Shown: positions 1-8,810 of the stretch, piece after piece | How the letters are laid out: every line of letters begins with the position of its first letter | Position numbering within the stretch: position 1 is the stretch's first letter | DNA from: Halomonas beimenensis | GTDB taxonomy: Bacteria; Pseudomonadota; Gammaproteobacteria; Pseudomonadales; Halomonadaceae | Length of the DNA: 64,000 nucleotides | NCBI RefSeq assembly: GCF_002549795.1 | Contig: NZ_CP021435.1 | Coordinates: 2,170,001 to 2,234,000 of the forward strand | Direction of reading: 5' to 3' | Notes under the pieces: model-generated | Seen by the model: the letters and a program-made list of their open reading frames with translations, nothing else | Database searches by the model: none | Told to the model about the DNA's origin: nothing | Program-made: the position numbers and the translations under genes

Positions 1-598
1 GCTCGTCGACCAGCAGTAGCCGCGGGCGCTGCATCAGCAGCATGCCGATCTCCAGCCACTGCTTCTGGCCATGGGAGAGGATGCCGGCGAGCCGGTCGCG
101 GTGCTCGGCCAGGCCGATGGTGACCAGTACCTCGTCGATGCGTTCCCGCGCCTCGCCGGAGAGCCGGGCGGTCAGCGTCGGCCAGAGGCGCTTGTCGGCG
201 GCCATGGCGAGCTCGAGGTTCTCGAACACCGACAAGGCCTCGAAGGTGGTCGGCTTCTGGAACTTGCGGCCGATACCGAGGCTCGCGATCTCGGGCTCGT
301 TCATGGTCAGCAGGTCGTGGCGACTGCCGAACCACACCGAACCGTGATCGGGCCGGGTCTTGCCGGTGATGATGTCCATCATGGTGGTCTTGCCGGCCCC
401 GTTGGGGCCGATGATGCAGCGCAGCTCACCGTCGTCGATGGTCAGGTTCAGGTTGTCGATGGCGCGGAAGCCGTCGAAGCTGACGCTGACATCTTCCAGG
501 TAAAGGATGGGGCCGTGGCGCACGTCTACCGGCGAGCGCGCCGGCGCCATGAAGTCGAAGACGCGATCGCGATTGGCCATCTCCCTGAGCAGGTTCAT
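1..598 (-). CDS. urtD: Urea ABC transporter ATP-binding protein UrtD (partial)
   Basis: ATPase subunit of the high-affinity urea importer, acting on the cytoplasmic face with the UrtBC permeases. The visible N-terminal 199 codons contain a Walker A (GPNGAGKTT), the ABC signature region (LSHGQKQWLEIG) and the start of Walker B (LLLVDE). HGQ in place of SGGQ fits branched-chain-amino-acid/urea-type ATPases. The gene runs off the left edge, so the C-terminal part is missing. Its ATG overlaps the urtC stop codon (ATGA), showing translational coupling. The alternative is a LivG-type ATPase, but the urtABC neighbours make UrtD the best reading. Confidence 0.93.
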   Translation of the reverse strand, partial: MNLLREMANRDRVFDFMAPARSPVDVRHGPILYLEDVSVSFDGFRAIDNLNLTIDDGELRCIIGPNGAGKTTMMDIITGKTRPDHGSVWFGSRHDLLTMNEPEIASLGIGRKFQKPTTFEALSVFENLELAMAADKRLWPTLTARLSGEARERIDEVLVTIGLAEHRDRLAGILSHGQKQWLEIGMLLMQRPRLLLVDE

Positions 599-1737
599 GA
601 GTTCGCTCCTTGCGCGGATGTCTCGGTCGCCTCGCCGTCGCGACGGCGACGCAGCGTCTCCAGCAGGCCGGCCACGCCCTTCGGCAGCAGCACCGTGACC
701 ACCACGAAGAGCCCGCCGAGGGCGAACAGCCAGGCCTCCGGCATCACGCCGGTAAACACCGTCTTGGCGTAGTTGACCACGAGTGCCCCGATCACCGCGC
801 CGTAGAGGGTGCCGCGACCGCCCAGGGCCACCCACAGCACCACCTCGATGGAGAAGATGGGCGAGAACTCGCCGGGGTTGATGATGCCGACCTGTGGCAC
901 GTACAGGGCGCCGGCCACCCCGGCGAGCATCGCCGAGACCACGAACACGAACAGCTGCACGCGCTCGACGCGATAGCCGAGGAAGCGCGTGCGCGCCTCG
1001 GCGTCGCGGCAGGCCACGCTGACCCGCCCCAGCTTGCTGGCGACGATGGCCCGGCACAGCACGTAGCCCAGCGCCAGCGCAACCCCGGAGGCCAGGAACA
1101 GTCCCAGCCGCGTGGCATCGCCGCGCAGGTCGAAGCCGAGCAGCTCCTTGAAGTCGGTCAGGCCGTTGTTGCCGCCGAAGCCCATCTCGTTGCGGAAGAA
1201 GGCCAGCATCAGCGCGAAGGTCAGCGCCTGGGTGATGATCGACAGGTACACCCCGGTGACCCGCGAGCGGAACGCCAGGAAGCCGAACACCAGCGCCAGG
1301 ATCCCCGGCGCCAGCAGCACCATCAGGAAGGCGAACCAGGCCATGTCGAAGCCGTGCCAGTACCAGGGCAGGCGATCCCAGTCGAGGAACACCATGAAGT
1401 CCGGTAATACGGGGTCCCCGTACACCCCGCGATCCCCGATCTGGCGCATCAGGTACATGCCCATGGCGTAGCCGCCCAGGGCGAAGAAGGCGCCATGGCC
1501 GAGGCTCAGGATGCCGAGATAGCCCCACACCAGGTCCAGCGCCACGGCCAGCAGCGCGAAGCTCAGGTACTTGCCGAGCAGGGTCACGGTATAGGTCGAA
1601 ACGTGCAGCGGATGCCCCGCCGGCACGACCAGGTTGAGCAGCGTCACGACCGCCAGCGCGGCCAGCAACACGCCGAGGAAGATCTGCGTCGAGCGCTCGC
1701 GGAACGGCCGCGACAGCCAGGATCTCGAAGCCAGCAT
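595..1737 (-). CDS. urtC: Urea ABC transporter permease UrtC
   Basis: Inner-membrane permease of the LivM type, 380 aa. Hydrophobic segments run through the whole protein, and it has the LivM-like stretch DLVWGYLGILSLGHGAFFAL near residues 65-85. It partners with UrtB to form the urea channel energised by UrtD (and UrtE, outside the window). It lies 3 bases after the urtB stop and overlaps urtD by 4 bases, so it belongs to a single urt transcript. The C-terminal tail is charged and cytoplasmic. Family membership is clear; urea specificity comes from the operon context. Confidence 0.93.
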   Translation of the reverse strand: MLASRSWLSRPFRERSTQIFLGVLLAALAVVTLLNLVVPAGHPLHVSTYTVTLLGKYLSFALLAVALDLVWGYLGILSLGHGAFFALGGYAMGMYLMRQIGDRGVYGDPVLPDFMVFLDWDRLPWYWHGFDMAWFAFLMVLLAPGILALVFGFLAFRSRVTGVYLSIITQALTFALMLAFFRNEMGFGGNNGLTDFKELLGFDLRGDATRLGLFLASGVALALGYVLCRAIVASKLGRVSVACRDAEARTRFLGYRVERVQLFVFVVSAMLAGVAGALYVPQVGIINPGEFSPIFSIEVVLWVALGGRGTLYGAVIGALVVNYAKTVFTGVMPEAWLFALGGLFVVVTVLLPKGVAGLLETLRRRRDGEATETSAQGANS

Positions 1738-1740
1738 GGA

Positions 1741-3351
1741 TCAGCCCTCCGCCGCCCGGCCCTTCTGCGGAAAGAGTCCACGGGGGCGTTTCTGGATGAA
1801 CAGGATGATGAACACGAGCACCAGGATCTTGGCCAGCACCGCGCCGGCCCAGGGCTCGAGCACCTGGTTGATGACGCCCAGCGACAGCCCGGCCACCAGG
1901 GTGCCCCACAGGTTTCCCACGCCGCCGAACACCACCACCATGAACGAATCGATGATGTAGTTCTGGCCGAGGTTGGGCCCCACGTTGGTGAGCTGGGACA
2001 GCGCCACGCCGGCGAGGCCGGCCACGCCGGAGCCCAGCGCGAAGGTCAGGATGTCGACCCGGTTCGCGCGGATGCCCATCGACCTCGCCATGGCGCGATT
2101 CTGGGTCACGGCGCGCACCTCCAGGCCCAGCCGGGTGCGACGCATCACCAGCATCAGCCCGGCGAACACCAGCAGCGCGAAGCCCAGGACATAGAGCCGA
2201 TTGAGGGTCAGCGAGAGGCCCTCGTTGATCATCAGCGAGCCGCTCATCCACTCCGGCGAGACCACCGTGCGGTTGAGCGGCGAGATCAGGGTGCGCACCA
2301 GCTGCTGAAGGATCAGGCTGACGCCGAAGGTCGCCAGCAGGGTCTCCAGCGGGCGCCCCTTGAGGAACTGGATGACGCCGCGCTCGATGACGATGCCGGC
2401 CAGCGCCGCGACCAGGAAGCCCGCGGGAATCGACAGCAGCAGCGCCAGCCCCGGCTGACCCGGCAGCAGCTGCTGCATGCCCCAGGTGGTGTAGGCGCCG
2501 AGCATGATCAGCTCGCCGTGAGCCATGTTGATCACGCCCATCACGCCGAAGGTGATGGCCAGGCCGATCGCCGCCAGCACCAACACCGAGCCGAGCGACA
2601 GGCCGAAATACAGCGTCTCGAGGCCGCCGTTGAGCTCGAGCTTCTGCTCGATGCCGGCCAGGGCCTCGCGGGCGGCCTCGGCCAGCGCCGCGTCGTCGCT
2701 GCGGGCGGCGGCGCTGAGCGCCGAGCGCACGGACGCATTGAGGCTGCCGGACAGCGCCTCCACCGCCCCGACGTCGCCCTGCGCCAGGCGCTGGATGGCG
2801 ATGGCCTGGGTCAGCAACCGGCGCACCTCGTCATCGGCCTCGCCCTCCACCAGGGCGGTCAGCGGCTCGACCATCGCCGGGCTGACCTCGCCGAGCAGGT
2901 CCCGGGCCGCCTCGCGACGCGCCGTGACGTCCGGGGTACGCAGGTCCAGCAGCGCCAGGGTGTTCTGCAGCCGGCCGCGCAGCGCATTGTTGATGCCGAT
3001 GCGATCGAGGTCGCGTCGCGACATCTCGCCGAGTTCCTCGTCGCTCAGTGCATCGCGGACCGGCCAGTGGCGGCCGCGATTGGCGAGCACCACCACGAAG
3101 CGCCCGGTGTCCTCCTGACGCTGCAGCTTGCCGTCCAGCAGCGCCTCGAGCCAGTCGCGGCTCCGCGGATGGCCGCTCTCGGCGATGGCCGTGACGGCCT
3201 CGCCCTTGGCGGCATAGGAATCGGTGTCGAGGGCCTCGAGCAGCGTCCGGCCCTCGTCGTCGGCCCCGGCCAAGGCAGCCGGGGCCGCGAACCCGATGAC
3301 GACGAGGCACAGCAATCCCTGCACGAGGGAGCGAATCGTCCTCATGACCAT
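1741..3351 (-). CDS. urtB: Urea ABC transporter permease UrtB
   Basis: LivH-type permease of the urea importer, 536 aa. An N-terminal signal-like hydrophobic segment is followed by about 200 residues of alpha-helical, HEAT-like soluble region (residues about 30-235). The membrane permease domain then begins near TLYFGLSLGSVLVLAAIGLA. A long N-terminal extension is typical of UrtB and separates it from ordinary LivH. The start could be either of two closely spaced ATGs (3351 or 3345). It lies 62 bases downstream of urtA. Confidence 0.92.
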   Translation of the reverse strand: MVMRTIRSLVQGLLCLVVIGFAAPAALAGADDEGRTLLEALDTDSYAAKGEAVTAIAESGHPRSRDWLEALLDGKLQRQEDTGRFVVVLANRGRHWPVRDALSDEELGEMSRRDLDRIGINNALRGRLQNTLALLDLRTPDVTARREAARDLLGEVSPAMVEPLTALVEGEADDEVRRLLTQAIAIQRLAQGDVGAVEALSGSLNASVRSALSAAARSDDAALAEAAREALAGIEQKLELNGGLETLYFGLSLGSVLVLAAIGLAITFGVMGVINMAHGELIMLGAYTTWGMQQLLPGQPGLALLLSIPAGFLVAALAGIVIERGVIQFLKGRPLETLLATFGVSLILQQLVRTLISPLNRTVVSPEWMSGSLMINEGLSLTLNRLYVLGFALLVFAGLMLVMRRTRLGLEVRAVTQNRAMARSMGIRANRVDILTFALGSGVAGLAGVALSQLTNVGPNLGQNYIIDSFMVVVFGGVGNLWGTLVAGLSLGVINQVLEPWAGAVLAKILVLVFIILFIQKRPRGLFPQKGRAAEG

Positions 3352-3413
3352 GTCCTGTCAGTAGGGGAAGGGTGAAAGAAGGCCCGGGCCGCGACCGCGA
3401 CCCGGGGAGCGGC

Positions 3414-4733
3414 TTATTCGGCCGAGGCCACCTCGGCGTCGGCGCCGCCGCCGCAGCTTCCCTCGACGACGTTGTAGTTGCCGCAGCGCATCGGCGCGCG
3501 CCAGTCGCTGATCAGGTCACGCGAGCCGGGCAGGTAGTCGGACCAGGCATCGCCGGCCACGGTGGACGGGGTCTCCCAGACGATGGAGAACTGGCCGTTG
3601 TCCTGGATCTCGCCGATCAGTACCGGCTTGGTGATGTGGTGGTTGGGCATCATGGTGGCGTAGCCACCGGTGAGGTTGGGCACGGACACGCCGATGATGG
3701 CGTCCTTCACCGCGTCGACCTCCGTGGTACCGGCCTTGCGCACGGCCTCGGTCCACATGTTGAAGCCGATGTAGTGGGCTTCCATGGGATCGTTGGTGAC
3801 CGCCATCTCGTCGCCGGTGTAATCGATCCAGTCGTCGATGAAGTCATAGTTGGTATCGGTGTCGACGCTCATGAAGTAGTTCCAGGCCGCCAGGTGGCCG
3901 ACCAGCGGCGCGGTATCGATACCGGAGAGCTCCTGCTCCCCCACCGAGAAGGCCACCACCGGAATGTCGGCGGCGTCGATGCCCTGGTTGCCCAGCTCGC
4001 GATAGAACGGCACGTTGGCGTCGCCGTTGATGGTCGAGACCACCGCGGTCTTCTTGCCCTGGCTGCCGAAGTCCTTGATGTCGGAGACGATGTTCTGCCA
4101 GTCGGCATGCCCGAAGGGGGTGTAGTTGACCATGATGTCGTCGTCGGCGACGCCGTGGTCCTTGAGGTAGGCCTCGAGGATCTTGTTGGTCGTGCGCGGA
4201 TAGACGTAGTCGGTGCCGGCCAGCACCCAGCGCTCCACGCCCACCTCGTTCATCAGGTAGTCCACGGCGGGGATCGCCTGCTGGTTGGGCGCCGCCCCGG
4301 TGTAGAAGACGTTCTCCGAGGACTCCTCACCCTCGTACTGCACCGGATAGAACAGCAGGCCGTCGAGCTCCTCGACCACCGGAAGCACCGACTTGCGCGA
4401 CACCGAGGTCCAGTTGCCGAAGATCACGTCGACCTCGTCCTGGGCCAGCAGCTGGCGAGCCTTCTCGGCGAACAGCGGCCAGTCGGAGGCCGGGTCGACC
4501 ACCACCGGCTCGAGCTCGCGGCCGAGCAGGCCGCCCTGCTCGTTCTGCCGCTCGATCAGCATCAGCATGGTGTCCTTGAGGGTCGACTCGCTGATGGCCA
4601 TGGTACCGGACAGCGAATGCAGGATGCCGACCTTGATGGGATCCTCCTGGGCCACGGCCGGGGCCGACACGGCGAGGCTGAGCAGGGTGGCGGCGAACAG
4701 ACGCTTGGGCACGGCGGGCGAATTCGGGCTCAT
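3414..4733 (-). CDS. urtA: Urea ABC transporter substrate-binding protein UrtA
   Basis: Periplasmic urea-binding protein, 439 aa. A signal peptide (hydrophobic run then APAVAQ, residues about 10-30) precedes a type-1 periplasmic binding fold. The family signature is seen in VGILHSLSGTMAISE near residue 36 and in the FYPVQYEG segment. It captures urea, or short amides, for UrtBCDE. It is the first gene of the operon, with a leader of about 70 nt from a sigma-54-type promoter, which predicts nitrogen control. Confidence 0.95.
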   Translation of the reverse strand: MSPNSPAVPKRLFAATLLSLAVSAPAVAQEDPIKVGILHSLSGTMAISESTLKDTMLMLIERQNEQGGLLGRELEPVVVDPASDWPLFAEKARQLLAQDEVDVIFGNWTSVSRKSVLPVVEELDGLLFYPVQYEGEESSENVFYTGAAPNQQAIPAVDYLMNEVGVERWVLAGTDYVYPRTTNKILEAYLKDHGVADDDIMVNYTPFGHADWQNIVSDIKDFGSQGKKTAVVSTINGDANVPFYRELGNQGIDAADIPVVAFSVGEQELSGIDTAPLVGHLAAWNYFMSVDTDTNYDFIDDWIDYTGDEMAVTNDPMEAHYIGFNMWTEAVRKAGTTEVDAVKDAIIGVSVPNLTGGYATMMPNHHITKPVLIGEIQDNGQFSIVWETPSTVAGDAWSDYLPGSRDLISDWRAPMRCGNYNVVEGSCGGGADAEVASAE

Positions 4734-4812
4734 GGTATCTCCTTGCGATTCGGGTCGTTGGTATCCGGGGCGGGGATGCGCATCGGGTACTCCACTTCTG
4801 CCGCAAATCTAA

Positions 4813-4828
4813 TGCAAGAGGCACGCCA
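4813..4828 (-). promoter_or_regulatory. Sigma-54 (-24/-12) promoter of the urt operon
   Basis: Read on the minus strand the site is TGGCGTGCCTCTTGCA. This matches the RpoN consensus TGGCACG-N4-TTGCA at 10 of 12 defined positions with exact spacing. The -12 GC lies about 80 bases before the urtA start. RpoN control, usually with NtrC, is established for nitrogen-scavenging urea transporters in related bacteria. I could not pick out a convincing NtrC dyad upstream, between about 4830 and 5000. Confidence 0.7.
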
Positions 4829-4998
4829 GAAACGCATTCTCTCCATTTATCTTTGATATTTCAGTCAACTGGCGCGCACTCCCCGCCCATCCCCCTCCAT
4901 GCCCTGCCCCAAGGGTGGGCAGGTCCCGCGCCGGCTCGCCCCATGTCGGTGCTCGCCGTACGCGCCCGTCCCGACACAGAGGGGGCGGAACGAAAGAA

Positions 4999-5024
4999 GG
5001 GGCGCCGGCCCGTGCCGACGCCCC
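4999..5024 (-). terminator. Hairpin terminator downstream of tctA
   Basis: GGGGCG and CGCCCC arms enclose an inner CGGC/GCCG stem with a 4-base loop. On the minus strand the hairpin is followed by CTTCTTTCG. It lies 32 bases after the tctA stop codon. The rest of the 4734-5055 gap holds the urt promoter and otherwise nothing I could identify. Confidence 0.65.
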
Positions 5025-5055
5025 CTCATCTGGCGTGAGAATGATCGTGCCGGAT

Positions 5056-6582
5056 TCAGTCGCCCTCGGGACCTCCGGTACCGGTCTGGAGCTGCATGCG
5101 CCGACGCAGCAGCGGGCCGACGATGTAAGGCAGGATCAGGCCCAGGCCGGCGAAGACCCAGAGGCCGATGGCCAGGCCGCTGTCCCAGAGGATCGTCCAG
5201 TCGCCGTCGGAGATGTCCAGGGCGTGGCGGAGGTTCTTCTCCATCTCCGGCCCCAGCAGCAGGCCGAGGATGATCGGCACCAGCGGGATCTCCAGCTTGC
5301 GGAAGAGGTACCCGGCGACGCCGAAGGCCACCATGAAGTAGAGATCGAAGGTGGTATTGCTGATCGAGTAGATGCCGACGAAGGCGATCATGGTCACGAT
5401 CGGCAGCAGGTACATCGGCGGCACGGAGAGCAGCTTGACGAAGATGCCCACCAGCGGGATGTTCAGCACCAGCAGCAGGAAGTTGCCGATCAGCAGCGCG
5501 GCGATCACGCCCCAGACGATGTCGGCGTTCTGGGTGAACATCAGCGGCCCCGGCGTGATGTTGAGCGAGATCAGCAGCGCCAGCAGCACCGCGGTGGTGC
5601 CGCTGCCCGGCACGCCGAGGGTCAGCATCGGCACCAGGGCGCCGCTGGAGGCGCCGTTGTTGCCGGCCTCGGGGCCGGCCACGCCGCGCGGGTCCCCCTC
5701 GCCGAAGTGGCCCTTGCTGCCCACCACCTTCTTCTCGAGGGTGTAGCCGATGAAGCTGCCCAGCGACGCCCCGGGCCCGGGAAGCACGCCCGCGATGAAG
5801 CCCAGGATGCCGCCACGGATGCTCGAGGGCATGATGGCCCGGATGTCGGCCCAGCGCAGGGTCAGCTTGTTGACGGTCATCTTCTCCTTGCCGCCGCCGG
5901 CCTTCTCCTCGATGAAGAACAGCAGCTCGGAGATGGCGAACAGGCCGACGATGGCGATGATGAAGTCCACCCCCTCGTAGAGCTCCAGCACGCCGAAGGT
6001 GTAGCGCTGCACGCCGGTGTTGTCGATGCCCATGGTGGCGATCATCAGACCCAGGCAGGCCGCCACCACCGTCTTCATGGGATTCTTGCCGGTGATCCCG
6101 CCGAGGGTGGCGAAGGCCAGCAGGAAGAGCGCGAAGTACTCGGCCGGGCCGAAGGTCAGGGCGAAGTCAGCCAGGATCGGGGCCAGCAGGATCAGCCCCA
6201 CGGTGGCGATCAGGCTGCCCATGAAGGAGGCCACGGCGGAGATCGCCAGGGCCTCGGCGGCCTTGCCCTGCCGGGCCATGGGGTAGCCGTCCAGGCAGGT
6301 CATCATCGCCGGCTCGTCGCCGGGGATGTTGAGCAGGATCGAGGAGATGCGCCCGCCGTACATGGCGCCCGCATAGACGGCGGTGAGCATGATCAGCGCG
6401 GTCTCCGGGGCGAGGCCCAGGGTGAAGGCCAGCGGGATCAGGATGGCCACGCCGTTGGCCGGACCGAGCCCCGGCAGGGCCCCGATCAGGGTGCCCAGGA
6501 AGGCCCCCAGCAGGGCGAACATCAGGTTGTGCGGGGCCAGGGCCACGCCGAAGCCATCGATCAGGTAACCCAGGGTTTCCAT
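5056..6582 (-). CDS. tctA: Tripartite tricarboxylate transporter large membrane protein TctA
   Basis: Large 12-TM permease (508 aa) of the TTT family, importing tricarboxylates or related organic acids by ion symport with TctB and TctC. Family motifs include GALPGLGPANGVAILIP near residues 35-55 and the second inverted-repeat copy FIAGVLPGPGASLGSFIGY. The start METLGYLID was chosen because its ATG overlaps the tctB TGA (TGATG). A longer reading frame upstream would lie inside tctB and encodes a non-native Gly/Arg/His-rich stretch. The substrate is not determined by sequence. Confidence 0.93.
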   Translation of the reverse strand: METLGYLIDGFGVALAPHNLMFALLGAFLGTLIGALPGLGPANGVAILIPLAFTLGLAPETALIMLTAVYAGAMYGGRISSILLNIPGDEPAMMTCLDGYPMARQGKAAEALAISAVASFMGSLIATVGLILLAPILADFALTFGPAEYFALFLLAFATLGGITGKNPMKTVVAACLGLMIATMGIDNTGVQRYTFGVLELYEGVDFIIAIVGLFAISELLFFIEEKAGGGKEKMTVNKLTLRWADIRAIMPSSIRGGILGFIAGVLPGPGASLGSFIGYTLEKKVVGSKGHFGEGDPRGVAGPEAGNNGASSGALVPMLTLGVPGSGTTAVLLALLISLNITPGPLMFTQNADIVWGVIAALLIGNFLLLVLNIPLVGIFVKLLSVPPMYLLPIVTMIAFVGIYSISNTTFDLYFMVAFGVAGYLFRKLEIPLVPIILGLLLGPEMEKNLRHALDISDGDWTILWDSGLAIGLWVFAGLGLILPYIVGPLLRRRMQLQTGTGGPEGD

Positions 6583-7037
6583 CAGTTCACCTCCAGGAAG
6601 GACAGCAGGCCCAGCGGCAGGGCGAGATCGAGGGCGAAGTTGAAGATCAGGAAGACCACCACGCCCGCGACCCCGCCGGTGGCGTAGGCCTTGAGCGGCG
6701 AGGCCCCCATGCGCCAGCACAGGGTGCCCACCGCCAGCAGGGTGCTGAGGATGAAGCCAAGCGGCTGAAGCAACGCCGTGTAGACGATCAGCACCACCAC
6801 GGCGATGATCAGCTCCACCCCGGTGCGGCTCCACGGCCAGGCGTTATCGGGGTCGGGCCGCACGATCAGGTAGAGGCTCGACAGCGCCAGCACCCCGGCC
6901 AGCAGCAGGGGAAAGGTATCGGGGCCGACGCCTTCGGCCCCCCCGAACGGTTCCGGGAACTGGGTAGCGCCCCAGCCGTACGCGACGGCCAGGACGATCA
7001 GCAGGATCCCGAAGATGCGGTCGTTGAAGGTCATCAC
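6582..7037 (-). CDS. tctB: Tripartite tricarboxylate transporter small membrane protein TctB
   Basis: Small 4-TM subunit, 151 aa, of the TctCBA transporter. Hydrophobic segments lie at about residues 5-22, 40-58, 75-100 and 117-145. Sequence conservation in this family is low, so the call rests on size, topology and position between tctC and tctA. Its start overlaps the tctC stop (ATGA) and its stop overlaps the tctA start. Confidence 0.88.
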   Translation of the reverse strand: MMTFNDRIFGILLIVLAVAYGWGATQFPEPFGGAEGVGPDTFPLLLAGVLALSSLYLIVRPDPDNAWPWSRTGVELIIAVVVLIVYTALLQPLGFILSTLLAVGTLCWRMGASPLKAYATGGVAGVVVFLIFNFALDLALPLGLLSFLEVN

Positions 7038-8020
7038 TGGATCAACCCGATGTCTTTCGAGAGTTGTTCGATGTCGGCGATCTGGTCGGTGACGAAGGAC
7101 TCGAACTCACCTGCGCTCATGTGGAAGGGCATCAGGCCGTTGTTGGTCATGACGTCCTTCCACTCCTGGCTCGCGTAGAGGGTGTCCATGGCCTCGATCC
7201 AGTACTGCTTGGCGTCCTCGGAGATGTCCGCCGGCATGTAGAAGCCGCGCCAGTTGGGCCCGATGGCGTCGATGCCCTGCTCGCGGGCGGTGGGGATATC
7301 GCTGAACTCGCCGGGCAGGCGCTCCTCGGACAGCACCGCCAGCACGCGCAGATCGCCGGACTCCAGGAAGCCCTGAGCCTCGGTGATGTCCCCGGTGAAG
7401 GCATCCACGTGGCCGCCGACCACCTGGGTCATGGCCTCGCCGCCGTTGTTGTACGACAGGTAGGGGATGCGCGGCAGGTTCTCGACCCCGGCCTCCTGGG
7501 CGGCGATCAGCACCTTGAGATGGTCCCAGCCTCCCTTGGCACTGCCGCCGGCGAACTTGACGCTGCGCGGGTCTTCCTTCAGCGCGTCCATCAGCTCGGG
7601 CAGGTCGTCGTACTCGGCGTCGTCGGCCACGGCGATGACCCCGTAATCGGCCCCCAGGGCACCGATCCAGTTGACCATGTCGGCGGTCATGCCCGGGAAC
7701 TGGCCCTGGGCCAGGCGGGTGGTGGTGGCGGTGGAGGCCGCGACCAGCAGCTGGTCGTCCCCGGCGCGCTTGCTCACGGTATGGGCGTAGGCCACGCCGC
7801 CGCCGGCCCCGGCCATGTTGATGGTCTGGACGCTGCCCGGGACCAGGTCCAGGGCTTCCAGGACGTTGCCCACGCTGCGGCAGGTGAAGTCCCAGCCGCC
7901 GCCCGGGTCGGCGGGGGCGATGCACTCGACCTTGCCCTCCGGCTCGAAGGCCTGGGCGGAGCCGGCGGAGACGGTGAAGGCGGCGACGGCGATCAGCTTG
8001 AGTGGCGTGCTCTTGGACAT
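7034..8020 (-). CDS. tctC: Tripartite tricarboxylate transporter substrate-binding protein TctC
   Basis: Periplasmic solute receptor (Bug/TctC family), 328 aa. It has a signal peptide ending near GSAQA (about residue 24). The Bug-family ligand loop is visible as APADPGGGWDFTCR (residues about 36-50), along with AGAGGGVAYAH and FAGGSAKGGWDHL segments. It delivers a carboxylate to TctAB. It is the first gene of tctCBA, divergent from the iclR-tctDE operon that probably regulates it. Confidence 0.93.
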   Translation of the reverse strand: MSKSTPLKLIAVAAFTVSAGSAQAFEPEGKVECIAPADPGGGWDFTCRSVGNVLEALDLVPGSVQTINMAGAGGGVAYAHTVSKRAGDDQLLVAASTATTTRLAQGQFPGMTADMVNWIGALGADYGVIAVADDAEYDDLPELMDALKEDPRSVKFAGGSAKGGWDHLKVLIAAQEAGVENLPRIPYLSYNNGGEAMTQVVGGHVDAFTGDITEAQGFLESGDLRVLAVLSEERLPGEFSDIPTAREQGIDAIGPNWRGFYMPADISEDAKQYWIEAMDTLYASQEWKDVMTNNGLMPFHMSAGEFESFVTDQIADIEQLSKDIGLIQ

Positions 8021-8079
8021 TGTTGTGGTCCCCTGGTCGATGGAACGAAACGTTGGACTTGTCGAACGCTGACGGCTGG

Positions 8080-8110
8080 CTTACAATTCTGTAAGGCAGA
8101 ACAACGTTCT
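8080..8110. promoter_or_regulatory. Candidate operator region between tctC and iclR
   Basis: Two short inverted repeats lie close together in the divergent promoter region. CTTACA-N4-TGTAAG is at 8080-8095 and AGAAC-AAC-GTTCT is at 8098-8110. A related AACG-AAA-CGTT lies just to the left, near 8043-8053. They are placed where a TctD dimer or the IclR protein would control both operons. Binding is inferred only from position and symmetry. Confidence 0.4.
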
Positions 8111-8207
8111 TCAGGATGGAAAGCTAGGCGCCCCGCGAGCGGGGGTCAATGCCTGTCCGTGAGATTGCGACCAAAGTTGCATCCCCTACCGCCTCGGAGA
8201 CCTAGAG

Positions 8208-8810
8208 ATGGCACAGGATCGCGTGGAAGCGGTGGAGCGAGCCTTGACGGTGCTCGACGCCTTCGATGCCGACAAGGAGGCCTTCAGCCTGGCCGAGCTG
8301 GCCCAGGCCACCGGCTTCTACAAGAGCACCCTGCTGCGGCTGCTGGGTTCGCTGGAGCGCTTCGACTACGTGCAGCGTAGCCCCGACGGCCGCTGGCGGC
8401 TGGGCGCGACCCCGGTGCGCCTGGCCCGCCGACATCCGCCCTCGCGCGCGCTGGCCGCGCGGATACAGCCCCTGCTCGATCGGCTCGCGTCCGAGACCGG
8501 GGAAACCGCCGCCCTGCTGGAGGCCCAAGGCGGCGAGGTCGAGTGCCGACTGGTGGCCCTGCCGGCGACCAGCCTGCGGCACGACTTGCGCCCCGGCAGC
8601 CGCTGGAGGATCGAGAGCGATGACGATCCCCGCCCTGCCCTGCCCGGTGGCACCATGACCTGGGTGGCGCTGCCGAACGCCCCCGAGGCGACCGCGCTGT
8701 GGCTGTCGCTGTCCGGGCCCGCCGGCCGCCTGACGGGGGAGCGGGCCCGCCGGGCGCTGGCCCGCGCGCGGGAGGCCCTGGCCGCCCCCCAGCCGGAGGA
8801 AACGCCATGA
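8208..8810 (+). CDS. IclR-family transcriptional regulator (short)
   Basis: DNA-binding regulator, 200 aa. An N-terminal winged helix-turn-helix (residues about 5-65, with LAELAQATGFYKSTLLRLL as the helix-turn-helix) is typical of IclR. The C-terminal effector domain looks abbreviated: full-length family members are about 250 aa, and the usual C-terminal half of the GAF-like fold is not obvious. It is the first gene of a four-gene run with ATGA overlaps to tctD, tctE and a binding protein. It probably senses a carboxylate or modulates tct transcription. The target is inferred. Confidence 0.8.
   Translation: MAQDRVEAVERALTVLDAFDADKEAFSLAELAQATGFYKSTLLRLLGSLERFDYVQRSPDGRWRLGATPVRLARRHPPSRALAARIQPLLDRLASETGETAALLEAQGGEVECRLVALPATSLRHDLRPGSRWRIESDDDPRPALPGGTMTWVALPNAPEATALWLSLSGPAGRLTGERARRALARAREALAAPQPEETP

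Noticed and set aside
1495..3375. 626-codon plus-strand frame opposite urtBC
   Set aside because: Antisense to recognised permease genes; His/Gln/Arg-rich composition with no motifs.
6583..6834. N-terminal extension of TctA
   Set aside because: The extra frame lies inside tctB and lacks TctA-like sequence; the internal ATG overlapping the tctB stop is the natural start.
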